A DNA stretch of 7,949 bases from contig JASLOV010000300.1 of NCBI GenBank assembly GCA_030745285.1, positions 1-7,949 on the forward strand, given 5' to 3'. Positions 1 through 5,537 of this stretch are shown piece by piece. This DNA is from Dehalococcoidia bacterium. Lineage in GTDB: Bacteria; Chloroflexota; Dehalococcoidia; UBA2979. The notes under the pieces are model-generated. The model saw nothing but the letters and a program-made list of their open reading frames with translations, made no database searches and was not told where the DNA came from. Each line of letters opens with the position of its first letter. The stretch's first letter is position 1. The position numbers were made by a program, and so were the translations under genes.

Positions 1-659
1 GCGTCGCTCACCGGCTCTCGCATGTTGGCGATGCCGGTGAACGAGATCGCTGACCGCAGCAGCGAGGCGCTGACGAGTTGCCCCTCGCCGGTGCGCTCCC
101 GGTGGACGAGCGCGGCGGAGATACCCATCGCCACGGCGATCGCCGTCGAAAGGTCGGCCACGGTGAGACCGCTGCGAATCGGCGCGCCGTCCTCGTCGAC
201 CTTGTCGCTGATCGCCATCGCGCCGCTGTACGCCTCGGCGATGATGTTGCCGCCGCCGCGGTCAGCGAGGGGGCCGTCGTGCCCGAAGGCCGTGATGTCG
301 GCGTAGACCAGCTCGGGCCGAATCGATGAGAGCGTCTCGTAGTCGATGCCGAGCCGGGCCGCCACGCCGGGGCGGAAGTTCGTGATCACGACATCGACGC
401 CGGGCAACATGCGATGAATCACCTCGCGGCCGGCGCTCGTCTGCAGGTCGACGACGATGCCGCGCTTGCCGCGGTTGAAGTACTGGAAGACCTTGCTGTT
501 GCCGGGCAGGACGGCACCTGCCTGGCGAAACGGGTCGCCGGCCGGGGACTCCACTTTGATCACCTCGGCCCCGAGGTCGGCGAGGTGCAGGCCCGCGTAC
601 GGCCCGGCGAAGATGATGGTGAAGTCGAGCACCGTGATGCCCGCTAATGGCCCGGCCAT
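1..659 (-). CDS. CaiB/BaiF family (class III) CoA-transferase, N-terminal part, cut by left window edge
   Basis: The reading frame from the ATG at 657-659 stays open to base 1, giving 219 codons with no stop in the window. Class III CoA-transferases move CoA between a thioester donor and a carboxylic acid through an aspartyl-CoA anhydride. Visible family landmarks are the N-terminal LAGITVLDFT...AGPYAGLHLADLGAEVIKVE segment with its dinucleotide-like fold, GDPFR at about 42-45, NRGKRGIVVDL at 62-72, NFRPGVAARLGIDYETL, and TVADLSTAIAVAMGISAAL at 166-184. Asp169 falls in the position of the catalytic Asp169 of formyl-CoA transferase (by memory alignment). TG-GQ-V follows at 190-196. The start is supported by GGAGG at 667-671, 7 nt upstream. 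It is separated from the thiolase operon by 283 bp containing a hairpin, so it is probably a separate transcript. Residue 5 is a TTA Leu codon, rare in DNA this GC-rich. The substrate cannot be told from this half; members of the family are often about 400 aa. Confidence 0.93.
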   Translation of the reverse strand, partial: MAGPLAGITVLDFTIIFAGPYAGLHLADLGAEVIKVESPAGDPFRQAGAVLPGNSKVFQYFNRGKRGIVVDLQTSAGREVIHRMLPGVDVVITNFRPGVAARLGIDYETLSSIRPELVYADITAFGHDGPLADRGGGNIIAEAYSGAMAISDKVDEDGAPIRSGLTVADLSTAIAVAMGISAALVHRERTGEGQLVSASLLRSAISFTGIANMREPVSD

Positions 660-666
660 GCTCCCG

Positions 667-671
667 CCTCC
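667..671 (-). promoter_or_regulatory. Shine-Dalgarno site of the CoA-transferase
   Basis: Minus-strand GGAGG lies 7 nt upstream of the ATG at 657-659. It fixes the start of a gene whose 3' end is outside the window. Minus-strand TGCTAACGT at 683-691 could be a weak extended -10 element, but I find no convincing -35 at normal spacing. Confidence 0.6.
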
Positions 672-724
672 GGCGCGGAGGCCACGTTAGCAGACGCGAC
701 CGGCGGCACCGCTCGACCACCCGG

Positions 725-778
725 CTATTCGACGGCCAGCGGGCGGTAGCACTCGCCGAGAGGGGTGAACGCTGCCAT
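725..778 (-). CDS. possible 17-aa leader peptide / small ORF upstream of the CoA-transferase
   Basis: An ATG at 776-778 follows a purine-rich GGGGAGGGGAG with about 5 nt spacing, a strong Shine-Dalgarno-like sequence. It opens a 17-codon frame (MAAFTPLGECYRPLAVE) closed by TAG at 725-727. It lies between the operon hairpin and the CoA-transferase, ending 65 nt before that gene's start. There is no run of a single amino acid as in classical attenuators. The frame contains one copy of the repeated GCGTTCACCCC motif. A 17-codon frame easily occurs by chance in GC-rich DNA; only the ribosome-binding context makes it worth listing. Confidence 0.25.
   Translation of the reverse strand: MAAFTPLGECYRPLAVE
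762..772 (-). repeat. isolated copy of the GCGTTCACCCC half-site
   Basis: Minus-strand GCGTTCACCCC is identical to the plus-strand half-site at 867-877 and differs by one base from the minus-strand half-site at 878-888 (GCGTTCAACCC). Three copies of an 11-nt word within about 130 bp of non-coding DNA suggest a protein-binding site, but the copy here could also be coincidence. Confidence 0.4.
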
Positions 779-866
779 TGTTGCTCCCCTCCCCGTCACG
801 CCATGTGCTGCGCACGAGCCGCGCACCGTCTATGCGCGCGGGAGTGACGTCCGCGCAGCGGCCGCC

Positions 867-888
867 GCGTTCACCCCGGGTTGAACGC
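867..888. promoter_or_regulatory. 22-bp palindrome, candidate operator (or second hairpin)
   Basis: GCGTTCA (867-873) and TGAACGC (882-888) are perfect inverted repeats around an 8-nt centre CCCCGGGT. Size and symmetry are typical of TetR- or GntR-type operators. The site lies about 210 bp upstream of the CoA-transferase start and shares base 888 with the neighbouring terminator-like hairpin, so it may instead be a second stem of a tandem terminator. No regulator gene is present in the window. Confidence 0.4.
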
Positions 889-922
889 ACAGAAGAGCAG
901 GCGCCGAGCCTGCTCTTCTGTG
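888..922 (-). terminator. perfect 15-bp-stem hairpin, probable operon terminator
   Basis: CACAGAAGAGCAGGC (888-902) and GCCTGCTCTTCTGTG (908-922) pair perfectly around the 5-nt loop GCCGA. The hairpin begins 20 nt past the thiolase stop codon at 943-945. There is no U-tract on either strand. It would be a tract-less terminator or RNA-stabilising stem as found in GC-rich genomes, and its symmetry means it could act on both strands. Confidence 0.7.
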
Positions 923-942
923 ACTGTGGCTTGTTGCCGGGG

Positions 943-2097
943 CTAGCGCGTCAGCACGAGAACGTTCATGCCTCCGATGCCGGCGTTGTGGATGAGGCCG
1001 ACCTTCGGGTCGTTTCCGACCTGCCGCGCGCCGCCGTCGCCGGTCAGCTGGCGGTAGATCTCGGTCACCATCGCGCCGCCGGTCGCCCCGATCGGGTGGC
1101 CGCGCGAGAGCAGGCCGCCGTCGGTGTTGACCGGGATGTCGCCGTTCACCTCGGTGCGGCCTTCCCAGACCGCTGCCGCGCCTTCGCCGGGCCTGGCGAT
1201 GCCGAGCGACTCGATCGAGAAGATCTCCCCCGGGCTGAAGGCGTCGTGCACCTGGGTGACGTCGACGTCCTCCGGCCCCACGCCGGCACGTTCGTACGCC
1301 GTGTCAGCGAGCTGTTCGAGGGCGCCGCGGTTCAGCTCATCGCCACCCTCTTCGCCGCCGTCACCGGCATCAGAGCCGGTCGGGGTGTAGGCGCCGCTGC
1401 CGGCGGCCCACCCGGCGATATTCACCTGGCGTGAGGCCGGCTGGTAACGGTCGGCGACTTCCTTCGCGACGATCACGACCGCCGAGGCGCCGTCCGTCGT
1501 CGGGCTGCACTCCAGCAGCTTCACCGGCTCCGCGATGTAACGGCTGGCCATCACCTCTTCGAGCGTGACCTCCTGCTGGTACTGGGCGTAGGGGTTGAGC
1601 GCGCCGTTGCGGTGAGCCTTCACCGACACCTGCGCGAACATCTCCTCGGTCGCGCCGTAGTCCTCGATGTAGCGGCGCTCGTTGAGCGCGTACGACGCGG
1701 GCATCACGGAGAAGCCCATCTGCGTGCCGTACGAGGTGGTCTCCGAGATCTGGAGCAGCCCGCGCTGCATCTTCTCGAAACCGACCACCAGCGCAACGTC
1801 GTAGACGCCGGCGCCGACGGCGATCCTCGCCTCTCGCAGCGCGGTGCTGGAGCTGGCGCAGGCCTGCTCGATGTTGACCACCGGGATGCCGGTCTGGCCC
1901 AGCTCGTTGACGACATTCAGGCCGGCGCCCATGCCGGAGAGCACGCGCCCGGTGTAGGCGACCTGGATGTCCTGGAAGGGCACGCCGGAATCATTGAGGG
2001 CGCCGGCGATGGCCTCTCGGCCCATGTCCTGGACGCTCTTGTCCGGCCATCGGCCGAAGCGGTGCAATCCACAACCCAGAATTACTACGTCTCGCAT
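943..2097 (-). CDS. SCP-x-type thiolase-like protein (acetyl-CoA acetyltransferase / lipid-transfer protein family)
   Basis: 384 aa from the preferred start. Thiolases cleave or form a C-C bond between an acyl-CoA and acetyl-CoA; a subset paired with DUF35 proteins are retro-aldolases. Landmarks are N-terminal RDVVILGCGLHRFGR, the nucleophile region NIEQACASSSTALREA with Cys80, QVHDAFSPGEIFSIE with His284, GGLLSRGHPIGATG with His333, and a C-terminal LIHNAGIGGMNVLVL where HN-G (His370, Asn371) replaces the CxG cysteine of biosynthetic thiolases. This replacement is typical of the SCP-x/lipid-transfer branch. A Gly/Asp/Glu-rich insert lies at about 233-257. An upstream in-frame ATG at 2110-2112 is possible, but GGGAGA at 2105-2110 is placed correctly for the ATG at 2095-2097. 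It follows the DUF35 gene by 23 nt and is last in the operon, just before a hairpin. The class is sure; thiolase versus aldolase activity is not. Confidence 0.93.
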   Translation of the reverse strand: MRDVVILGCGLHRFGRWPDKSVQDMGREAIAGALNDSGVPFQDIQVAYTGRVLSGMGAGLNVVNELGQTGIPVVNIEQACASSSTALREARIAVGAGVYDVALVVGFEKMQRGLLQISETTSYGTQMGFSVMPASYALNERRYIEDYGATEEMFAQVSVKAHRNGALNPYAQYQQEVTLEEVMASRYIAEPVKLLECSPTTDGASAVVIVAKEVADRYQPASRQVNIAGWAAGSGAYTPTGSDAGDGGEEGGDELNRGALEQLADTAYERAGVGPEDVDVTQVHDAFSPGEIFSIESLGIARPGEGAAAVWEGRTEVNGDIPVNTDGGLLSRGHPIGATGGAMVTEIYRQLTGDGGARQVGNDPKVGLIHNAGIGGMNVLVLTR

Positions 2098-2104
2098 CGT
2101 TCGA

Positions 2105-2110
2105 TCTCCC
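2105..2110 (-). promoter_or_regulatory. Shine-Dalgarno site deciding the thiolase-like start
   Basis: Minus-strand GGGAGA lies 7 nt before the ATG at 2095-2097. It overlaps the alternative ATG at 2110-2112, which itself has no comparable site upstream. The shorter 384-aa product is therefore preferred over 389 aa. Confidence 0.6.
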
Positions 2111-2120
2111 ATCGAGCCGT

Positions 2121-2603
2121 TCAGGCTCTGGCGCGCCGCCGTTTATTGGCGGGCTTGAAAAACGAGTTGACGACGGCGTTGCCGCTGTCGTCTTCCGTCA
2201 CCTGCTTGAGGCAGCTCACGACCTTCATCCCGATCTCCACGTCATCGGGTTCGATCTCACTCAGGATCGTTTGCACGGAGACGCCCTCGTCCAGGCGCAC
2301 CCGTGCGATCACGTAGGGGGCCTCGATCAGTGCGCCCGGCAACTGCTGCCGGACCGTGGTGTAGGTCGTGATTTCGCCCGTCGTCCCGAACATGACGTTC
2401 TCGAGCGTCGGCTGGCAGCAGTTCGCGCAGAACTCACGCTGGTTCGAGAACTGCTCACCGCACGAGGTGCAGCGCTGTCCGAGCAGCCTCGGCTTGCCAT
2501 TCATGGAGCGAGGCATCTTGAACATGCCCTCTCGCAGCGGCACGAGCCGGAGCGCGGACGTTGCGCCTTTCGACCTCGCAGCCGGCGTCCTGGTCGCGGT
2601 CAT
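2121..2603 (-). CDS. DUF35 zinc-ribbon/OB-fold protein, partner of the thiolase-like protein
   Basis: 160 aa from the ATG at 2601-2603. The N-terminal third carries a rubredoxin-like zinc ribbon, RCTSCGEQF...REFCANCC, with Cys45-x2-Cys48-x10-Cys59-x2-Cys62. An OB-fold of DUF35 type follows: GEITTYTTVRQQLPG, then APYVIARVRLDEGVSVQTIL, then IGMKVVSCL and a terminal NSFFKP before a basic tail (KRRRARA). DUF35 proteins bind thiolase-fold enzymes and help position or channel acyl-CoA substrates. Known cases are the archaeal thiolase/HMG-CoA synthase complex, BbsA with BbsB in anaerobic toluene degradation, and the DUF35 domain of ChsH2 with the aldolase Ltp2 in steroid degradation. It directly precedes the thiolase-like gene, which fits such a pair. 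A GTG at 2604-2606 adds one residue, but GGAGAGAGGG at 2611-2620 is better spaced for the ATG. The first 18 or so residues are a low-complexity extension. Confidence 0.93.
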   Translation of the reverse strand: MTATRTPAARSKGATSALRLVPLREGMFKMPRSMNGKPRLLGQRCTSCGEQFSNQREFCANCCQPTLENVMFGTTGEITTYTTVRQQLPGALIEAPYVIARVRLDEGVSVQTILSEIEPDDVEIGMKVVSCLKQVTEDDSGNAVVNSFFKPANKRRRARA

Positions 2604-2631
2604 CACAACACCCTCTCTCCGCCCGATCGCA

Positions 2632-2982
2632 TCAGCGCAGGATCGGCGGGTTCATCGCCACTCCGTTGTGAATCATAAAGCTGCGGACGCCGTTGGCGGC
2701 ATCGCGGCTCTGTTCGGTGTCCTCGAATTCCTGGATCAAGTCCATCCACTTGCGGCGGGCACGGGTTCGCAGCATGAGGTCGCCGCTCTCCTTCGATCGG
2801 AGGACGGAGTCGATGATCTCGTCCGGCGTGACCTCGTTGACCGCCACGAAGCGAGCCAGCGCCTCGAAGGCCGCAGGCTCCGGCTCGCCGCCGCGCCAGA
2901 AGCGAGCGAAGCTCTGACGCCATTGCTGGACCGTGCGGAAGTCCTCGAGGGCTGCGGCGTCGGCCGATGGTGATGCCGTCAT
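2632..2982 (-). CDS. 116-aa protein of unknown function, translationally coupled to the nitroreductase-like gene
   Basis: I do not recognise the family. The ATG (2980-2982) overlaps the TGA of the upstream nitroreductase-like gene (2979-2981) in an ATGA arrangement, with GGAGG 7 nt upstream, so it is very probably translated. The product looks mainly helical: a charged N-terminal half with ALEDFRTVQQWRQSFARFW, then VTPDEIIDSVLRSKE at about 51-65, a basic patch LRTRARRKWMDLIQEF at 71-86, and a C-terminal NGVRSFMIHNGVAMNPPIL. No Cys, no signal peptide and no membrane segment. The segment from about 71 to 108 loosely resembles the helical core-binding domain of tyrosine recombinases, but there is no catalytic domain and the operon is metabolic, so that is weak. 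More likely it is an accessory subunit of the neighbouring flavoproteins. The frame continues upstream of the ATG, but the longer version would run deep into the preceding gene. Confidence 0.82.
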   Translation of the reverse strand: MTASPSADAAALEDFRTVQQWRQSFARFWRGGEPEPAAFEALARFVAVNEVTPDEIIDSVLRSKESGDLMLRTRARRKWMDLIQEFEDTEQSRDAANGVRSFMIHNGVAMNPPILR

Positions 2983-3800
2983 GCTGTCTCCTCCACGGGC
3001 TCGCCGCCGGGCAGGCGGAAGCCGCGGCTGAGCGCCCGCACCTCGTCGCTCCGCCATGGGATCGGCGACGGTTCCTGGATCAACCCCTGCTCCTTCATCG
3101 ACTCCGTCACCGCGGGGTCGCGGGGGTAGGGCTTGTCGACATGCCCGAGGAAGAATGTCTTGTCCCAGTCTGCTCGCGGTCGCTGACCGCCAGCCTGGGG
3201 CGACTCTGCCGAGTATCCGACGAGCATCGCCTGCACCGGCTCCCATGTGTCCGGCACGCCGAAGACCTCGGCGGCTCCAGCCTCGTTGAATGGCGCGAGG
3301 CATGCGCCGAGCCCCTCTTCGACGGCGCAGAGCAGGCCCTGCGTCATCGCCACCGCCGCATCGGCGTTGCCGCCGCGCTGCGGGCCGGCGCTCAGCCCTG
3401 GCATCAGCACCTCCGGCAGCACCACCTCCTGGACGTACTTGTGGCTCCAGCCGTGGGGCGGTCCCAGCGCGCCGATGTCCTGCAGCGTGCCCGACGCCAC
3501 GGAGGGGTAGGCGCTGGATTCGATGGCGACGCGGCGAGCGTCCATGTCGTGGTACCAGAGGATGTAGACCGGGGCGAGGTCGAACTCGACCGACGCGAAC
3601 GGGGTCTTCAGCGAGTCGATCTCATCCTGCGTGAGGCGGTCGCGGTAGGCCACGATCGCCTTCGCCCACGGCACGTTGACGGCTCGCGAGGCCAGCCGCG
3701 CGCCCTCCAGGATGGTCTGAATCTTCTCGCGCTCGACGGCTCGCCCCTGCTGGAAGTAGCGAATGGAGCGGCGTGAGCCGATGACGTTGAGGAATTCCAT
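2979..3800 (-). CDS. nitroreductase-like FMN protein, second of a tandem pair
   Basis: 273 aa. Nitroreductase-fold enzymes bind FMN at a dimer interface and reduce or oxidise diverse substrates. Visible family signs are SRRSIRYF at 9-16, the usual RRS-R phosphate-contacting start; SRAVNVPW at 38-45, which keeps the Asn of the canonical APSAGN-QPW segment (Asn42); GLLCAVEEGLGACLAP at 155-170, matching the late family helix; and GVPDTWEPVQAMLVGYSAE with GGQRPR at 204-209. The protein is longer than the usual roughly 200 aa, with an insert around 95-150 and an unusual C-terminal tail EPSPIPWRSDEVRALSR. It is a diverged paralogue of the gene just upstream (12-nt gap), with about 24 of the first 65 positions identical by hand alignment. 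A GGGGGGA ribosome-binding site lies 5 nt before the ATG. The substrate is unknown. Confidence 0.88.
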   Translation of the reverse strand: MEFLNVIGSRRSIRYFQQGRAVEREKIQTILEGARLASRAVNVPWAKAIVAYRDRLTQDEIDSLKTPFASVEFDLAPVYILWYHDMDARRVAIESSAYPSVASGTLQDIGALGPPHGWSHKYVQEVVLPEVLMPGLSAGPQRGGNADAAVAMTQGLLCAVEEGLGACLAPFNEAGAAEVFGVPDTWEPVQAMLVGYSAESPQAGGQRPRADWDKTFFLGHVDKPYPRDPAVTESMKEQGLIQEPSPIPWRSDEVRALSRGFRLPGGEPVEETA

Positions 3801-3812
3801 GGCAGTCCCCCC

Positions 3813-4661
3813 TTACTCCGGCAACCCGAACATGCGGGCCAGGCGGCGCAACTCGTCGCGCCGCCACGGCACCGGCGCCGGCCGCTGGAACATGCCGTCC
3901 TCGGTCAGCCGCTTGACGACGTCGGGGTCGCTCTCGAAGGGCGCGCCGTAGCGTCCGTCGTGGAAGTCCTGCTCCAGCGGCTCGCGCGGGCGCTGGCCAC
4001 CGGCTTCGACGCCTTCGGCTGCGTAGCCGATCAGCATCGGGCTGGAGGTGATCCAGCTATCCGGGATGCCCATGATGCGCTTCGGGACGTCCGCGCCCAC
4101 CCCGGAGAGCTGGACGCCCAGTCCCTGGTCGACACCGGCCAGCAGGCCGACGCCCTGGGCGATGCCGATCTGGGTGCGGCCGAGCGCCAGCAGCTGGCGT
4201 GAGTAGGCCGGGCCCTCGCGCATACCGTCCGGCGTGCGGAAGCGCATGGCCACGGTGTCGGTGTCGTCCAGCACCTCCTGGTAGAACTGCGGCACGATGG
4301 TGTCGCGGATGAACTCGCTGCTCCAGCCGTGCGAGCGGTTGAGCGCGCCCGCCTCCAGCATTTCATCGAGGTTCTTGCCGTCTGTCGCCTCGCTCAACGC
4401 GTCGAGGTCGGCGTAGATGAAGATGTACGTCGGGCAGAGTTCGATCTGCGTCGTCGTGGTGGGCGTCTTCATCGCCTGCAGGTCTTCTTCGCTCATCTGG
4501 TCGCGGTGCAGCACGGCGACGCGGAGGAAGTCGACCTCCAGCACGCGCGGCGACTGGTGGATCGCTTCCAGCACGGCCTGGAGCTTCTCCGGCTCGATCG
4601 GCTGCCAGGGGCTCCAGAATCGGATCGACCGCCTGAGGCCGACGACTTGCTTGAATTCCAC
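3813..4661 (-). CDS. nitroreductase-like protein, first of a tandem pair, with degenerate flavin-site segment
   Basis: 282 aa from a GTG start (4659-4661), 3 nt after the ETF beta stop. The GTG is supported because MEFKQVVGLRRSIRF aligns from residue 1 with MEFLNVIGSRRSIRY of the next gene. Nitroreductase-fold signs are LRRSIRFW at 9-16, QIGIAQGVGLLAGVDQGLGVQL at about 164-185, GIPDSWITSSPMLIGYAAEG at 198-217 and GGQRPRE at 221-227. The segment that in nitroreductases reads like APSAGN-QPW is here SPRVLEVDF (37-45), with Glu42 in place of the conserved Asn and Asp44-Phe45 in place of Pro-Trp. The C-terminal tail QRPAPVPWRRDELRRLARMFGLPE is shared with the paralogue. The changed segment suggests altered or lost FMN binding, and it may be the non-catalytic half of a heterodimer. 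Its place behind the ETF genes suggests ETF-linked redox chemistry. Confidence 0.86.
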   Translation of the reverse strand: MEFKQVVGLRRSIRFWSPWQPIEPEKLQAVLEAIHQSPRVLEVDFLRVAVLHRDQMSEEDLQAMKTPTTTTQIELCPTYIFIYADLDALSEATDGKNLDEMLEAGALNRSHGWSSEFIRDTIVPQFYQEVLDDTDTVAMRFRTPDGMREGPAYSRQLLALGRTQIGIAQGVGLLAGVDQGLGVQLSGVGADVPKRIMGIPDSWITSSPMLIGYAAEGVEAGGQRPREPLEQDFHDGRYGAPFESDPDVVKRLTEDGMFQRPAPVPWRRDELRRLARMFGLPE

Positions 4662-4664
4662 GCC

Positions 4665-5537
4665 TTACACCTGTCTCTCGTGCGCCGCGGTGGGCGCGAT
4701 CAGTTGCTCATCCCTGAAGAACCTGGCGATCGTCGCCGCGACCTCCTGCGAAGTGCCGGTGACGGTCTGGCCCGTTCCCGCGGAGCGGTGCGCGCCGCCC
4801 TGCACGAGGAAGCGTAGCCGGTCTCGCGCGTCCATGCCCTGCTCCGGCCACGGAATGCCGGAGCGGCGTGGTGGCGGGTGACGGTAACCCGGGGCCCGGG
4901 GCGGGGCATCCGGCGCGCTGGCCGGCGCGCTGGCGACGATCTCCGCGCGTTCCGCCTGCAGTCGCGCTCGCGTCGTGGGAAAGCGGGGCTGGGCGACGTT
5001 TGCGTCCACGGCCAGCACGGCGGGCAGTTCAACGCGGACGACCTCGCGGAAGCCGCCGTCGCGGCGGCGGCGCACGACAGCGGAGCCGTCCTCGACGCGC
5101 TCGATGGCGACGACGTTCTGCACGACCGGGAGCTCGAGCCGGGCCGCCAGCGAGGCTGCGGTGCCGCCGCCGCCGTGGTCCGAGGAGCGCGCGCCACAGA
5201 GCACGAGGTCGAAGCTGTCGGAGCCCTGGATCGCCGCCGCCAGCCACGCCCCCGCCTGGGCGCTGTCGGCGGGCGGGTCGGCGTCGAGGCGAACGGCGAC
5301 CGAGGCGCCCTGGGCGAGCGCGGTGCGCATTGCCTCGTCCGCGTCCGTTGTTCCGATCGTGATCGCGACGACCTCACCGTCGCCGCCTTCGACGAGGCTG
5401 ACGGCGGCTTCGAGCGCGGCGGCGTCGACCGGGTCGAGCACCTCGGGGGCTTCGCCGCCATCGACGCCGTGGCCGTCACCGAGCCGCACCGTCGCTTCCG
5501 GGTCGAGCACACGGTGGATGCAGACTGCGACCCTCAT
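4665..5537 (-). CDS. etfB: electron transfer flavoprotein, beta subunit
   Basis: 290 aa. ETF beta binds AMP and contacts partner dehydrogenases; with ETF alpha it carries electrons from flavin dehydrogenases, normally to ETF:quinone oxidoreductase. Family signs are MRVAVCIHRVLDPEATVRL at 1-19, DPVDAAALEAAVSL at 35-48, GEVVAITIGTTDADEAMRTALAQGA at 54-78 (compare the usual MRKALAMGAD), VLCGARSSDHGGGGTAASLAARL at 112-134 for the nucleotide-binding loop, and PAVLAVDANVAQPRFPTTRARLQA at 172-195 covering the recognition loop. An Ala/Pro-rich linker (ASAPASAPDAPPRAP, 202-216) then leads to a C-terminal segment ending GTSQEVAATIARFFRDEQL. It is somewhat longer than the usual 250-260 aa because of this linker and tail. 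Its ATG overlaps the ETF alpha stop as ATGA, so translation is coupled. The order alpha then beta is the reverse of the commoner etfB-etfA. Confidence 0.92.
   Translation of the reverse strand: MRVAVCIHRVLDPEATVRLGDGHGVDGGEAPEVLDPVDAAALEAAVSLVEGGDGEVVAITIGTTDADEAMRTALAQGASVAVRLDADPPADSAQAGAWLAAAIQGSDSFDLVLCGARSSDHGGGGTAASLAARLELPVVQNVVAIERVEDGSAVVRRRRDGGFREVVRVELPAVLAVDANVAQPRFPTTRARLQAERAEIVASAPASAPDAPPRAPGYRHPPPRRSGIPWPEQGMDARDRLRFLVQGGAHRSAGTGQTVTGTSQEVAATIARFFRDEQLIAPTAAHERQV

Larger units (their letters stand above)
660..942. other. 283-bp intergenic region between the thiolase operon and the CoA-transferase
   Basis: This is the only non-coding stretch of notable length in the window. 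Reading leftward (transcription direction) it contains a 15-bp-stem hairpin at 888-922, a palindrome at 867-888, a possible small ORF at 725-778 containing another copy of the palindrome half-site (762-772), and the CoA-transferase ribosome-binding site at 667-671. Other open frames across it are Arg/Gly/Pro-rich and look like chance frames of GC-rich DNA. I see no tRNA or known riboswitch. Confidence 0.7.

Noticed and set aside
262..720. Minus-strand 152-codon frame spanning the CoA-transferase start
   Set aside because: The product is Arg/Pro-rich without family features; the overlapping frame from 659 to the left edge is an unmistakable CaiB/BaiF protein.
687..890. Minus-strand 67-codon frame in the intergenic region
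   Set aside because: Low-complexity Arg/Gly/Ser product, no recognisable family, and it runs through the palindrome.
778..1434. Long plus-strand frames opposite the genes (also 1612-2316, 2967-3776, 4878-5723, 5733-6746, 6343-7212, 7255-7893)
   Set aside because: All lie opposite well-supported minus-strand genes, have His/Arg/Ala/Gly-rich shadow composition and show no family motifs.
2632..2982. Remnant of an integrase / mobile element
   Set aside because: Only a faint helical likeness; no catalytic R-H-R-Y domain, no inverted repeats or target duplication, and the gene is embedded and coupled in a metabolic operon.
2983..3303. Longer version of the 116-aa gene extending upstream in frame
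   Set aside because: The extension is Arg/Gly/Pro-rich and lies wholly inside the nitroreductase-like gene; the ATG at 2980-2982 has a GGAGG site and a classical ATGA overlap.
4905..4935. Direct repeat GGCGCGCTGGCC/GGCGCGCTGGCG inside ETF beta
   Set aside because: It encodes the Ala/Pro linker (ASAPASAPD) and is explained by low-complexity coding sequence; not a mobile or regulatory repeat.
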